A DNA stretch of 40,192 bases. Source: Poteriospumella lacustris (taxonomy: Eukaryota; Sar; Chrysophyceae; Chromulinales; Dinobryaceae). Location: assembly GCA_008000375.1 (NCBI GenBank), contig SMOI01000261.1, positions 4,788 to 44,979 of the forward strand, in the 5' to 3' direction. Each line of letters starts with the position of its first letter. The stretch's first letter is position 1. Shown here one piece after another: positions 11,331 through 20,665 of this stretch. The position numbers and the translations under genes are program-made. The notes under the pieces were generated by a model. That model made no database searches, was not told where the DNA came from, and saw only the letters and a list, made by a program, of their open reading frames with translations.

Positions 11331-11405
11331 ATTCATAGTTTTCAACCGACCAACGAGATGTCTCGAGGTGTAACCGAGGTCGTGTCGCAGACACACCGAG
11401 GTTAT
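11331..11405 (+). repeat. Dispersed repeat, copy 1 (copy 2 at 27283-27338)
   Basis: The two sites share ATTCATAGTTT-CAACCGAC and, after a variable gap, ACCGAGGTCGTGTCGCAGAC-like sequence followed by CACCGAGGTTA. They are 16 kb apart in the same orientation. The family is unknown; it may be an old element end. The rest of 10911-11682 holds no supported gene. Confidence 0.5.
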
Positions 11406-11682
11406 CACCGAGAGACAGTGAGTGGTCGCAGTTGAAAAACTCAGGAAAACAACGAGGAAGCGGGGAGGGTGAACCGAAGTGTTTAATATAGAGGTAAATA
11501 TTATCGAACTTTGCAATACAATCCCTTCTTTAGGGTTGAATTCTTTACGGGCGTAAAAGACAGAGGGGAGGGACAACATTTGGGGAGAAGGGACGAAAAG
11601 TTACCCTTTCGAGCATCCTCGTATTTTTGAATTGGACTGCATGTTGGCGATTGAAAAGCTCGTTACTTTTCACAATCGATTA

Positions 11683-11715
11683 GGGTTGTAATGCACCGGA
11701 AACGGACGTCCGGAC
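11683..11715 (+). repeat. Left 33-bp TIR of the Harbinger element
   Basis: Exact inverse of 14758-14790. It begins GGGTTGTAATGCACC and ends GTCCGGAC, and is preceded by the TTA target duplication. More CCGGAC/GTCCGG copies follow within about 80 bp. Confidence 0.92.
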
Positions 11716-11895
11716 GGCGGTTGAAACGTTCCGGCGAAACGGGAACTGGTCTGTCCGGACGACGGATGCACCGCGCCACTGCTGTCCGGTCATTCTCCTA
11801 TATTTTTTGAAGTCGTGTTCAACTTCTTGTTTAGTTTCTCCATCAAATTTAAATGCGGATTGAAGTAAAGAAAACCATTTACAAATGATTTGAAT

Positions 11896-13119
11896 ATGGT
11901 GGCTGTTGTCAATGAGACCTTGATCAAAATGCGCAACTGCGCAGTAGCGTTGAAGGCAAGGCGAAAATTACAGGTTGAATTGAGCAAGTATCCGACTAAG
12001 AAAGTTCGATCCGCTAACGCGGTGTTGAATAGAAAATATGGACTAGCGATGATGTCTTCCTTGAGTGAATACGATTTCAAAAGGATGTTTCGACTCGGAA
12101 GGGAGGAATTCGGTGAGCTGGCGCGGTCCATTGCTCTAAAGTTGTCAATTAACGTTTTGCAAGGACAAAGAAGCTCTGGATCGGCAGTCTCAGTGACCAC
12201 AAGACTTTCATGTACTCTCAGGTGGCTAGCTGGAGGGTCGTATCACGATATTTGTCGGCTCTTTGGGGTGAGTCATGAAAATTTTTTCCATGAGAGAGGT
12301 ATATTGTGGACGACCATCGAAGCCATCGATGACTTGTTCACGATTGGAATGTCTCTTGAAGAAAATGCGCTGGAAAAGGCTTCAATTGGTTTCGCAAAAT
12401 GCTGCAAGAACCGTATCCATGGTTGCGTGCTTGCGATTGACGGTTGGGTTTGTAAGACGCGACAGCCCACCGCGAAAGAAGTAAATGGTAACATTATGGC
12501 GTATAGGAACCGCAAAGGTTGTTGGGGAATACTTATTTTGGCAGGCTGTGATGCTGATTTGAAATTTCATTTATTCAGTGCTCAAAACAGTGGATCAACA
12601 AATGATGTAGTGGCGTGGGAAATGTCCGCACTAAAGGCAGTTCAGGACAATGGTCTCATTCCCTCCAAGTACTTTTTCATTGGCGATGAGGCTTTCAATA
12701 ATGGTCCTCAGTTTTTAGTGCCGTATTCTGGGTCAGGAATAGGGTCTGAAAAAGATTCATTCAATTATCACCTTTCTTCTATGCGTCAGTGTATAGAACG
12801 TGCATTTGGAGTACTTACCAAACGATGGGGGATATTTTGGAGACCCCTCACCTGCGCGTACAGACGATGGGCTTTGGTCTGTACGGTTGCGGCGAAATTG
12901 CACAACTATTGTATAAGCATGGGCAATCCTGAACCAGAAGAGGTGCATCCCAGCTCGCTACAGGAGGGAGATATTTGGGAAGTTATTGACAATGGAACCG
13001 AACATGACAGAGAGTTTCGAAGCTCACTGATTGGTGATAGACGCAAATCAATCGCAGTAGCCTTGCGTGAAGCCGGCCACTTGCGTCCTCCATTCGCACA
13101 TTGCAATTCTCGAGCATAG
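11896..13119 (+). CDS. PIF/Harbinger DDE transposase (DDE_Tnp_4 type)
   Basis: The intact 407-residue ORF starts at ATG 11896; the frame opens earlier but without ATG. The DDE catalytic triad can be placed: Asp182 in VLAIDGWV, Asp264 in FFIGDEAF and Glu301 in QCIERAFGVLTKRWGIF. The segment LRWLAGGSYHDICRLFGVSH (near 108-127) is the helical DNA-binding region seen N-terminal to the catalytic core in this family. Role: cut-and-paste transposition through the 33-bp TIRs with TWA target choice. It lies inside those TIRs and ends 40 bp from the convergent accessory ORF. Confidence 0.88.
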   Translation: MVAVVNETLIKMRNCAVALKARRKLQVELSKYPTKKVRSANAVLNRKYGLAMMSSLSEYDFKRMFRLGREEFGELARSIALKLSINVLQGQRSSGSAVSVTTRLSCTLRWLAGGSYHDICRLFGVSHENFFHERGILWTTIEAIDDLFTIGMSLEENALEKASIGFAKCCKNRIHGCVLAIDGWVCKTRQPTAKEVNGNIMAYRNRKGCWGILILAGCDADLKFHLFSAQNSGSTNDVVAWEMSALKAVQDNGLIPSKYFFIGDEAFNNGPQFLVPYSGSGIGSEKDSFNYHLSSMRQCIERAFGVLTKRWGIFWRPLTCAYRRWALVCTVAAKLHNYCISMGNPEPEEVHPSSLQEGDIWEVIDNGTEHDREFRSSLIGDRRKSIAVALREAGHLRPPFAHCNSRA

Positions 13120-13159
13120 TTCATGCAATTCGATAACTTCACAACAGAATTACAAACAC

Positions 13160-14527
13160 TCAAATAAATGGCATTGTGATGACTTCGCTGTCACGTACGT
13201 CATCCTCGTGTTCACTTTCATTTTCATTTACGCTTTCATTTTCAGGCGCCCGAAAATGAGGAGGAGGAGTCGCGTCGGTTGAAGTCGTTGGCTCCACCAT
13301 TTCATTGCCACTGAATGCCATACTTGCCAAAGCTTTTTCGGCCATTGCAAAGTATTTGCCTTTGCAATTTTTGAACAAGATTTCAAGAGCCATCATTCGC
13401 TGAGGATTGAAATCTTCAGATGCTTGAGTGAATCCAGTCTCAGTTCCTGGAAGCATTTCGTGAGTGGCTTTTCGTTTCTTGCTGAGTTCTTGTCCTTCAT
13501 TATTTTCGCGCTCTCTTTGTTGATGACGACGACGCTTTCTCTCAGCACTGGAATCTTTAATAAGCTGTCCATTTTTACCTTCAGCCACAAGATTCGTGGT
13601 CAACCCTAATGCTTCTGCTGCGGCAGAAGTGCCAACCAACACCCCTGTGTCTCTGCCGGTGCCAAACTCCATCGCTTTGCCAAGACTGCTCAGAAGTCCT
13701 TGATCAAGCACAACGATAGCATACTTGGTGTAGAGATCGCCAGCGAAATCCACAACCCAGCTTTCGATGCCGATTTTGCTTTGGTAGTCACCTTGGTGAT
13801 TGCCCGAACGGTGGAAAGAGTTTTCAACTAAGGTTAGCTCCCTTTTGATTTCCATCCAAACGTCTTTTATGAATTCACCATCTCTCGGGTATCCTGTAGA
13901 AGCATTCGGATCCAGGCCCTTTAGAGAATCGAAGACAATGCTGCTGATCTTGTCAGCATTTCTGTTTTTCATCAACTTTTCCTGTCTTTCGTTGTACTGA
14001 CAGACTGGGTTCTGGGGTCTAAAGGCTTCGTAGTCGTTGAAAATTTCCGCAAGCTTGGTCAAGGGGTTTGTCGCAGTTTCGCGCTCAGCGGATTCATGCG
14101 AATGCGCTGCATCAAGAACTGGTCTGCTCTTGACTCCCAGGAAATCAGACCAGATTGTGGCTGCTCCGGGATAGACGCGCAGATGCATCAAGCGTATCTT
14201 CTCGTGCACTGTTACATTTGGCTTCCTGGTAGCCCCAGTCGACGAAACTGACTGCTGCAACTGTCCTCGCTGTCGTGCCATAGTGAGAATCCGCTCCTTG
14301 TTTTGTGCGTCCATTTCGCCCCACGCTCTCCTGACTTTCGCAACTTGTGCGGCTTTCAGATTAGACCAGCCATTTTTCTTGTAAACCTCCGGGAACTTTT
14401 TGAGCTTCCATCCTTCTTCTAGCACAGTTTGAAGATGCTCTCCATTATTAAACAGTTCCACTCGTAACTCTTCGCGAGCAGTGAAGTCTTCGCCTACAAG
14501 GGCTAACTCTTCAGCAGGAGATAGCAT
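13160..14527 (-). CDS. Accessory protein of the Harbinger element, family not recognised
   Basis: This 455-residue ORF begins at a true ATG (14527) and is transcribed towards the transposase. Harbinger elements usually encode a second Myb/SANT-like protein that brings transposase to the TIRs. Here I see no clear triple-Trp SANT pattern. What I do see: an N-terminal helical region with GWSNLKAAQVAKVRRAWGEM; a central part with VYPGAATIWSDFLGVKSRP and PLTKLAEIFNDYEAFRP; a basic nuclear-signal-like stretch (ERKRRRHQQRERE) near residue 330; and an acidic C-terminus. It may be a very diverged Myb-like partner or an unrelated one. Confidence 0.7.
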   Translation of the reverse strand: MLSPAEELALVGEDFTAREELRVELFNNGEHLQTVLEEGWKLKKFPEVYKKNGWSNLKAAQVAKVRRAWGEMDAQNKERILTMARQRGQLQQSVSSTGATRKPNVTVHEKIRLMHLRVYPGAATIWSDFLGVKSRPVLDAAHSHESAERETATNPLTKLAEIFNDYEAFRPQNPVCQYNERQEKLMKNRNADKISSIVFDSLKGLDPNASTGYPRDGEFIKDVWMEIKRELTLVENSFHRSGNHQGDYQSKIGIESWVVDFAGDLYTKYAIVVLDQGLLSSLGKAMEFGTGRDTGVLVGTSAAAEALGLTTNLVAEGKNGQLIKDSSAERKRRRHQQRERENNEGQELSKKRKATHEMLPGTETGFTQASEDFNPQRMMALEILFKNCKGKYFAMAEKALASMAFSGNEMVEPTTSTDATPPPHFRAPENESVNENESEHEDDVRDSEVITMPFI

Positions 14528-14757
14528 GTTTGATGAATTCAGATACTTATATGCTTATATAAAAATTGAAGATGTTATTCACGAATACATGAAAAGAAAA
14601 CTTGTGCTGGCCGTCGTGGAATTGAAAAATCTTGCGACGCCATCCACAAGAAATTGTCCGCGTTTGTCCGCTCTTTTCAGAAAAATGCCCCAAACCGGAC
14701 ATTTTCCCCCGGTGCACCGGACATTCGGACATGTCCGGACAGAGCTCTCGCTCGTTT

Positions 14758-14790
14758 GTCCGGACGTCCGTTTCCGGTGCATTACAACCC
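14758..14790 (-). repeat. Right 33-bp TIR of the Harbinger element
   Basis: Exact inverse of 11683-11715, followed by TTA. Inside it, 14690-14757 has four further CCGGAC/CGGAC-type copies, including ACATGTCCGGAC. Confidence 0.92.
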
Positions 14791-14793
14791 TTA

Positions 14794-15524
14794 CCATGTC
14801 AATTTCGCTGTGCGTCGGTATTGAAGACGTTGTTCGCGATACGTTTGTGCCTGGTGAGCATTTGAACAATGCATTTGAATATGGCCAAGTTTATTACTGA
14901 AGTTGTTGAGCAAAATGATTACAAGGTATGAACCGTATGGCTATTGTGTTGCTATGAACTTGATGTTATTGATATGATACAATATGTGTGGCATAGGACG
15001 CGAAACGCGTACGATCGACGTCGACGACGACGACGACAATGATGATGGTATTTTCGTGCATGCAAGCTGCAAAGCGCGCGCATTTCCGGTTGAAGAATCT
15101 ACAGTCATGACCCAGTAACGTGCTCAAGAATCATCCAGTTTTGCTGCTGGTTAAGCACCCCAAGACGTGGCACCGATACCATCAATGCCAACGGCTCTCA
15201 TGCCAACTGTTGTGTTTAATTTCATTACAAATCGCAATTAAAATGGCGACGAAATTGTCAGTCGTTGTAATTTCAATGAATATAGCTATTTACGAACGCT
15301 TGTACATTGGCTACTTCACTGGTTTGGCCGTGGAATAACTGTGGTTATACCACTCCTACCCGTGGTATAACCATGGTTATACCACGCAGTCGCTGATCAG
15401 AATTGTGAAACCGCTGTGGTGGTCACCGTGTATACCCCGCTCAGAGTTGTTTTCCCAGCAGTGTTGTACCATGGAGCTGGAGTGGGCATCAAGCGCCGAT
15501 TGCGAAGAAAAACAATGATTCCGC
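14794..15524. other. Region without a firm gene, between two Harbinger-type elements
   Basis: Short open frames occur. One exon-like stretch at 14881-14925 (MAKFITEVVEQNDYK) ends at a GTATGA donor-like site. An acidic GACGAC run lies at 15010-15045. No domain is recognisable. A long palindrome and related GTGGTTATACCAC copies lie at 15340-15386. Confidence 0.35.
15361..15386. repeat. Perfect 26-bp palindrome
   Basis: The sequence centred on CCATGG and flanked by GTGGTATAA/TTATACCAC arms reads the same on both strands. A half-related copy (GTGGTTATACCAC) lies just upstream at about 15340-15353. It may be a subterminal site of the decayed Harbinger-like element to the right. Confidence 0.8.
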
Positions 15525-16536
15525 TTGCACTGTGGCTGGACCGCAATCGAAAGCCCAGTCAGCAGAGAAAAACACGGTTCATCGAAAAACACGGAGGTGG
15601 ATCTACTTTTTGGGTTCCGCAGCGTCAGCCAACTTGAGCGATTAAAGCATCACTTCAGCTTTCCAGATGCGATTATCCTTTCTTCAAGACATCGATTTTC
15701 TGGGGAAGAAGTGATGATGATTGATCTCTTTCGGTTGAGGAACCCCACTAGTCTTCAGCATTGTGAGAGAGAGTTCCATCGCGATGGCTCTTCCATTTCA
15801 CGCTGTTTTCGGTTCCTTGTGAACTCTTTTAAGGTTCGTTGGTTGTATCTGATTGAAGATAACGTCGACACCTGGCGAGATTTATTACCTGCATGCACTG
15901 AAAAAGGCGGAAGCGCAGCTGAGAGTGAAGTTGGGGAACCAACCCTACGAGTACCTACGATTCAAGAGAGTTTGGAGCATGGATTCCGTGTCTTTGCGTT
16001 TATTGATGCGACAACGGTGTCAATTGATCGCCCAGGTGGAGGACCAGTTCATCTTGGTGGCCCGGGAGCGGCTCGCCATGACAATCAAGAACAACAAGTG
16101 TTTTACTCCGGACATAATAAACACCATGGTCTCAAGATGCAAACTTGTACATTACCTAATGGTATAACCTACCATGCATTGGAGCCAACGTCGTCTCGTC
16201 AATTCTGCAGTATCAAGCATTTGGTGGCAGACCGCTATTGATACATGGCGATTCAGCTTACTTACTGAATCCTGTGCACCCTGTCCTGCAAAGCAGAAGA
16301 TTGAAGTTTCTACGAATCACAGAGGAATTCAACTATGGTGGCTTGAAGTTTTCCCTGTGCTTGATTACAAGCACTTTTGGAGAGTGAAACAGTACCAAGT
16401 CGTTTCCATTCTGTCTGTGATGCTGCTGTTGAAAAATGCTCATGATTGTCTGAATGGAGACGAAGTTTCAGCTTATTATGAAATGCATCCACCTTCCCTG
16501 AAGGAATACACAAAACAGGGTCCTCGAATTCCTTAA
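15525..16536 (+). pseudogene. Frameshifted Harbinger-like DDE transposase
   Basis: Pieces in three forward frames together follow the DDE_Tnp_4 order. The N-terminal region reads LERLKHHFSFPDAIILSSRH with FSGEEVMMIDLFRLRNPTSL. The first Asp is in FRVFAFIDATTVSIDRP, followed by EQQVFYSGHNKHHGLKMQT. The second Asp is in GDSAYLLNPVHPVL (a different frame, near 16250). The Glu-bearing part reads EEFNYGGLKF, and a conserved tail near LLLKNAHDCLNGDEVSAYYE ends at 16536. At least two frameshifts break it. It is a different lineage from the intact Harbinger at 11.7 kb. TIRs were not found. Confidence 0.65.
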
Positions 16537-16655
16537 GAATGAAAGGACCGTGCAGTTAAAAGCAGGAACTTTACGGACTTAAATCATTTATAACTACATG
16601 GATTTTATTGGTCGTGCATTGGTTTTTCGGTGTACGGTGCAGTTTTTTCAATCAC

Positions 16656-17524
16656 TCATCCGCTCGAAGAGGAACCGACTGCCGATGAAACAGGTCCATT
16701 GGACGCCACCAACTGCATCCAATTCTCGGGAACACCATTAGTGGCCGCCTCACACAGAGCTGACTTCAATGGTACGATAAGTTTATGGCACGGTGCCAGT
16801 TCACGGCGCAGCTCATCAATAACGTCCCTTGCGACAGGCATTTCGTCAGTTCCTTTTTTATTTGCGGACACTGTTTCCGCTATTTTTTTGAAACTGAAGA
16901 TGTTTGATTACGAAAGTGTGGCAAAACGAATCCATACCGAGTCTAATATGCTTATCTTCAAAATATCACGGTCGGAGTGTTCCGAAAACAGAGAGATAAC
17001 ATCGTTGCTTTTTCGCTTTTTTTGAAGTTTCGGCAGCTTTTTCCTTTAGTCTTCGGGGAGCTTTACCCTTTGTCTCTTTCATCGCAGTCGCTGTCTTCTT
17101 CCTCATCACTGCTTTCGCGCAAGCGCTTTCTCCTCCCAGACACTTCTTCGGCCTCAGCGACGGGACTTTCATCGTCGTTGGGTTCGCTGTCCTCGTCACT
17201 ACTCTTCTTTCTGCTGTCGGCATCATAGTATTTCTTCAGTTCCTTACCTTTAGAGTTTTACAAGTACAACAATGGCACCAAAGGTTTACTTTGTTTCGGC
17301 CTCGCACCGCCGGCGTTCTGCAAAAGGTTTGATTGCAACATCTGCTGATGGTCCCGCTTTTTGGTGCTTAGCTCCTTTTTCGTCGGATTTTCGTTCTGAT
17401 ACAGTTGTTCTTTAGCTTGAAGCTCTTGACAGAGGCGCTGGTGTTGAGCACTGAGGCGTTTCAACTTCTTCAGACACCTATCAAGCTCTGCTGTGATAGG
17501 GAATTGCTCAAACTCCTGTAGCAC
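16656..17524 (-). pseudogene. Decayed convergent accessory ORF of the Harbinger-like element
   Basis: Three minus-strand pieces in different frames line up. First is a coiled-coil start (ELDRCLKKLKRLSAQHQRLC, from 17524). Next is a Ser/Asp/Glu-rich acidic stretch near 17230-17060 (KYYDADSRKKSSDEDSEPND then RRKRLRESSDEEEDS). Last are a basic region and MSANKKGTDEMPVARDVIDE to stop at 16656. It ends 120 bp from the transposase pseudogene, the same tail-to-tail layout as the intact element. The protein family is not recognised. Confidence 0.4.
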
Positions 17525-17563
17525 GTGAACTGCTTGTAGGATTAAGTTATATTTGTTACCTAT

Positions 17564-17860
17564 TTAGGATGTGATATTCGCTTCACTTGTGATAGCTACT
17601 TGCTGCGTGATAACCATACGTATAGGTTTGAGCGTGCCTCCACCTTGAGCGCACCTCATCGGAAACACCAGGCGGTTTCGCAGCCAGAGCACGTCAGTGC
17701 ATCCATCGGTAAGCGCGACCAATTCGGCTTCGGTGCTGCTTTTTGTTACGATAGACTGTTTCGCAGATTTCCATATGACGGGCGCCCCATTCACCAGAAC
17801 CACTAGTCCGCTGCGGCTGGCATCTCTTGCGATGCGTGTGTATATTAGCGCTTGGAGCGT
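17564..17860 (-). pseudogene. Copia-type retrotransposon RNase H fragment
   Basis: On the minus strand the frame reads RDASRSGLVVLVNGAPVIWK, then SAKQSIVTKSSTEAELVALT and DGCTDVLWLRNRL. The S-K-x-Q-x-x-V-x-x-S-S-T-E-A-E core and following WLRNL-like helix are diagnostic of Ty1/copia RNase H. Reverse transcriptase, integrase and LTRs are absent. The fragment abuts another fragment on the opposite strand at about 17870. Confidence 0.75.
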
Positions 17861-17875
17861 TGGCAAAAACAGGTC

Positions 17876-18157
17876 CAGTTTGTAGATCCTGTTGCCAATA
17901 TCACCGAAGACCAACTGGACGAAAAGGTAGAATCTCTGATTGACACCATGCATCATCGAGGAGAACGAATTGTATGAAGCCTCCTTGGGAGGTCGCATTC
18001 GACGCCAAGAGATTCGCGATGCTATCCTTCGCGTCGATCCTCGTGATCCATCGTCGCGGAAAGACAGTACCGTCGGTTGATTCGACGCGAGTACGCAGTT
18101 CAGGGACCTATGCATTTATGACACGCTGATAGAAACCACAAGTTAGTTCATTACAAC
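17876..18157 (+). pseudogene. Fragment of an integrase-core (rve-like) transposase with a WHxDxNHKL-type motif
   Basis: Frames shifted once or more read ITEDQLDEKVESLIDTMHHR, GERIV, then LGGRIRRQEIRDAILRVDPR, then RLIRREYAVQGPMHL, a TGA where Trp is expected, and HADRNHKLVHYN. The order G-x-x-x-R-x-x-I-x-x-x-I-x-R-V-D-P followed by RRxYxVxGPxxLWHxDxNHKL is that of integrase-core proteins found as multi-copy elements in animals, fungi and protists. The rest of the catalytic domain is missing. It is oriented against the Copia fragment. Confidence 0.6.
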
Positions 18158-18159
18158 TG

Positions 18160-19480
18160 AAATGGCCGAAGGCGCATAAAAATATCCAAATTCTCTCTAT
18201 AAAACCATGAATGATTAATTCATCAGATGCTAAACAGCTTCGATGAGACATACCTTTGGGATAACCACTACATGTGCGGCGATGTGAATTCGCTGCACAT
18301 TGGCCAATTGAATGTCACCGTAGCAACCATTCATCTTAATTAATGTGTGGATTCCCGCCATTCCCAAGACGATTCTGTTCTATTTGTCTCTGATGGTACA
18401 CCCTTGGAAGAGAAATTATCTGGAAACGGAACCACTCTATCGGTGCGTTCTTTTATAAATTTCACCAGTTGTTTCGGATGCGTGTCCGCAACAACGATGA
18501 AAACGTAAAGTGTATAGGGGCCGAAGCAATCGCAACAAGTGGTGAGTATAGGTGTGAAGTCATCGTAACTCGCGAAAGTGCTTGAGATTGCTTGATTGTC
18601 CCCCCACCGACTTTCAATCGACTTAGTAAGCTATTGTTTGATTGCTTTTTGGCGTGCTTCGTTTGCATAGCGCTTTCGACGTTTTGACTTTTCGATCGAT
18701 TTCTTTCTGCACAGCCAGACGATACTCTTCAGGTTCGAAGAAAACGTATTGAATTAACTTGCAGGCTGTGTGATGCCCATTGCAGTATCATAGGCACATC
18801 TTACAAAACAGTTGGATCAAGTAGTGATGCCCAAGCCTTTGACTGCAGCAGTTTAAAGGATATAATTGAACGTTTGCCGCACCCTTGTCGTTGGCGTGAA
18901 AGCGATGGCGCATTCATTGAAACAGAAACAATAATGTGTCCGTTCGTGGGTCTTTTCACTGACCTTGTCTGTCGACTTTTGGCTAAGTCAAGTGCGTATC
19001 ACAATCAAGCGAACATGTTGATTCTTTATCCAAAGATGGGGAATAGATAGGGAATAGATATCACAAACGCTTGGCAGGCGTTTGTGATTAGATAACTTTG
19101 TTTGCAAGTTTGAGGACTTTGAGGACTGAAATCACTTCGTCGACAGTGGCAATCTCCGTCAAGAAAGACGAAAAAAGCTTGTAAGTAATATTAAAAGCGA
19201 ATAGAATCTCACCATGTTGCAAGTGGGTTTACTTCACGAGACCTGATTTCGACCTGTGCTTGTACAGACACCTAAATTCATCCAGCTTGTGGGATTTCGG
19301 TGCAACGTTACCAACTTTGCGCCTCAGAGTATGTCTGTGGGGGCGGCATGTCTTTTTTAGTCGACATTCCAAAGATGGATGTTGAAGTGCTTCCCGACCA
19401 CTATACAGATAGATATTTGCGTAACGGGATCAGAAACGAATTTTCTCGGCGAAGAGCATAAGCTCTTTCAAGGGAGAAAC
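18160..19480 (+). other. Unassigned stretch with scattered coding-like plus-strand frames
   Basis: No known family is recognised. Coding-like pieces are: MLNSFDETYLWDNHYMCGDV (18227-18343); DSVLFVSDGTPLEEKLSGNG (about 18344-18442); FRMRVRNNDENVKCIGAEA followed by TSGEYRCEVIV (to about 18580); and after a TTTCTGCACAG acceptor-like site a 112-codon frame at 18714-19050 with CRLCDAHC. Short pieces then end in LVDIPKMDVEVLPDHYTDRY (19350-19460). This could be one multi-exon gene or a decayed element. I cannot join the pieces with confidence. Confidence 0.3.
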
Positions 19481-19482
19481 TA

Positions 19483-20166
19483 TCAACCGCACATCGGTAT
19501 CTTGAGGCACTGGTGCCGCTGCAACTGAGGCTGGAGTTGGAGACATTCGAGATTATTTTCTGTGAAAACAGAAGTTTTAAAACTGTGGCGTTTTCTCACT
19601 AAAAACCCCTTTACTGGCACCTCAATACCTTCCACGGGAAGGTTTGAACTCCTCAAGCGCTTGGGGAGAAACTGTAACGCGAGTTGTAAAATAATTACAT
19701 AGGTGAAGACGAAAGAAGGAACAGAACCGCAACCTGGTGCACATATGCGTGACACAGTGTCGCGCAACACGGTCGCATTGAACGGAATTCCGACCGTGGA
19801 AACCCACAGCACCAAGGCACTGTGTACTTGTGTTAATTCCTGCGGAGTCATTGGTCGCGGCAACCAATTTGTAAGTTTATATCCGTGATTTTTGCTAGGG
19901 GATGACTCAAGCGACGACATGGTGCTAATCGACTCACAACATTTGTCTTTTCTTTTAACCATTGTCACCAACAGATTCGCCAGATACCCCCTTTCTTGTG
20001 CGGTATGCAGTGGACATTTCTCCAATGAAACCGTAGTGAAGATGACGCATTAAGTATTCTCTGGTTCCAATGGTTGCGGCTATAGTGGTCGAGCAAAAGC
20101 GACAAACAACACGTCGTCGTTTGCATTTTGGATGTCGTTCTCCGACTTCCAGAAACACGACATCTT
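19483..20166 (-). pseudogene. hAT-like transposase, N-terminal part with BED-type zinc finger, interrupted
   Basis: On the minus strand from 20166 the frame reads DVVFLEVGERHPKCKRRRVV, CRFCSTTIAATIG and REYLMRHLH, a C-x2-C ... H-x-H arrangement like a BED finger. After a frameshift it continues to LTNWLPRPMTPQELTQVHSA and LVLWVSTVGIPFNATV, the start of the hAT transposase fold. Catalytic and dimerisation regions are absent. The 5' end stops exactly at the left terminus of the piggyBac element starting at 20171. A plausible continuation lies beyond that element's right end. Confidence 0.5.
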
Positions 20167-20170
20167 TTAT

Positions 20171-20225
20171 CCTCTCACCTCAGTGCCACGCAGAGTGTAC
20201 CTAAATCGGTACATTTTTGCAGACT
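20171..20225 (+). repeat. Left terminus of the zinc-knuckle piggyBac element
   Basis: CCTCTCACCTCAGTG then a degenerate palindrome (GTGTACCTAAATCGGTACA). Its inverse partner is at 26393-26436. Confidence 0.75.
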
Positions 20226-20429
20226 CAAAACTGTAACTGCCAATAATTCCTGAACCGTAACGAAATAAATGTCGCCGTTGCTGCAGTTCGATAGATCTCG
20301 TCACGAGCAATGTTTTCTATATCATAAGTGGCTCTGAATCCCAACACAGCCACAACTGCCTTTCGGCGAACACCCATCAACTTATCAACTATCCGTTGGA
20401 AAAATCGATCAATTATCCAATTGAAAAGA

Positions 20430-20665
20430 AAGTCATTTTGGCAAATATGTTGGCAACTAACGCTCCAAGAAAGGCTTCGCGTGCTGATATTCCATCCCCC
20501 CGTACGTTAACAGACGGGATAATATTAATGCGGGAGACCACAAAGGATACCAGGTATCGGATCAAACTCCGAGGGAGTAGGTAAGGCAGTGAATTCAAGA
20601 TCGCTCTGCATCTTTCTTTTATAACCTTTCAAGTCATTTTGGCAAATATGTTGGCAACTAACGCT
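20430..20665 (+). repeat. Pair of 35-bp direct repeats, 201 bp apart
   Basis: The repeats at 20430-20464 and 20631-20665 are identical, beginning AAGTCATTTTGGCAAATATG. Both contain the same ATG context (ATGTTGGCAACTAACGCT, encoding MLATNA). The second copy seems to start the transposase; the first leads into a short unrelated frame. This fits a local duplication of the start region. Confidence 0.85.

Larger units (their letters stand above)
11683..14790 (+). mobile_element. Complete-looking PIF/Harbinger DNA transposon
   Basis: The 3,108-bp element is bounded by perfect 33-bp terminal inverted repeats (left 11683-11715, right 14758-14790) beginning GGGTTGTAATGCACCGG. TTA occurs immediately outside both ends (11680-11682 and 14791-14793), the 3-bp TWA target duplication typical of PIF/Harbinger. 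It carries a DDE transposase (+) and a convergent accessory ORF (-), both without visible lesions. Subterminal GTCCGGAC-type palindromes cluster at both ends and are likely protein-binding sites. Identical TIRs and intact ORFs suggest recent activity. Confidence 0.9.

Noticed and set aside
14881-15120. Two-exon gene starting MAKFITEVVEQNDYK with a GTATGA donor and CATAG acceptor
   Set aside because: All downstream frames stop soon after the acceptor or are low-complexity, and no family signal exists. Left as unassigned.
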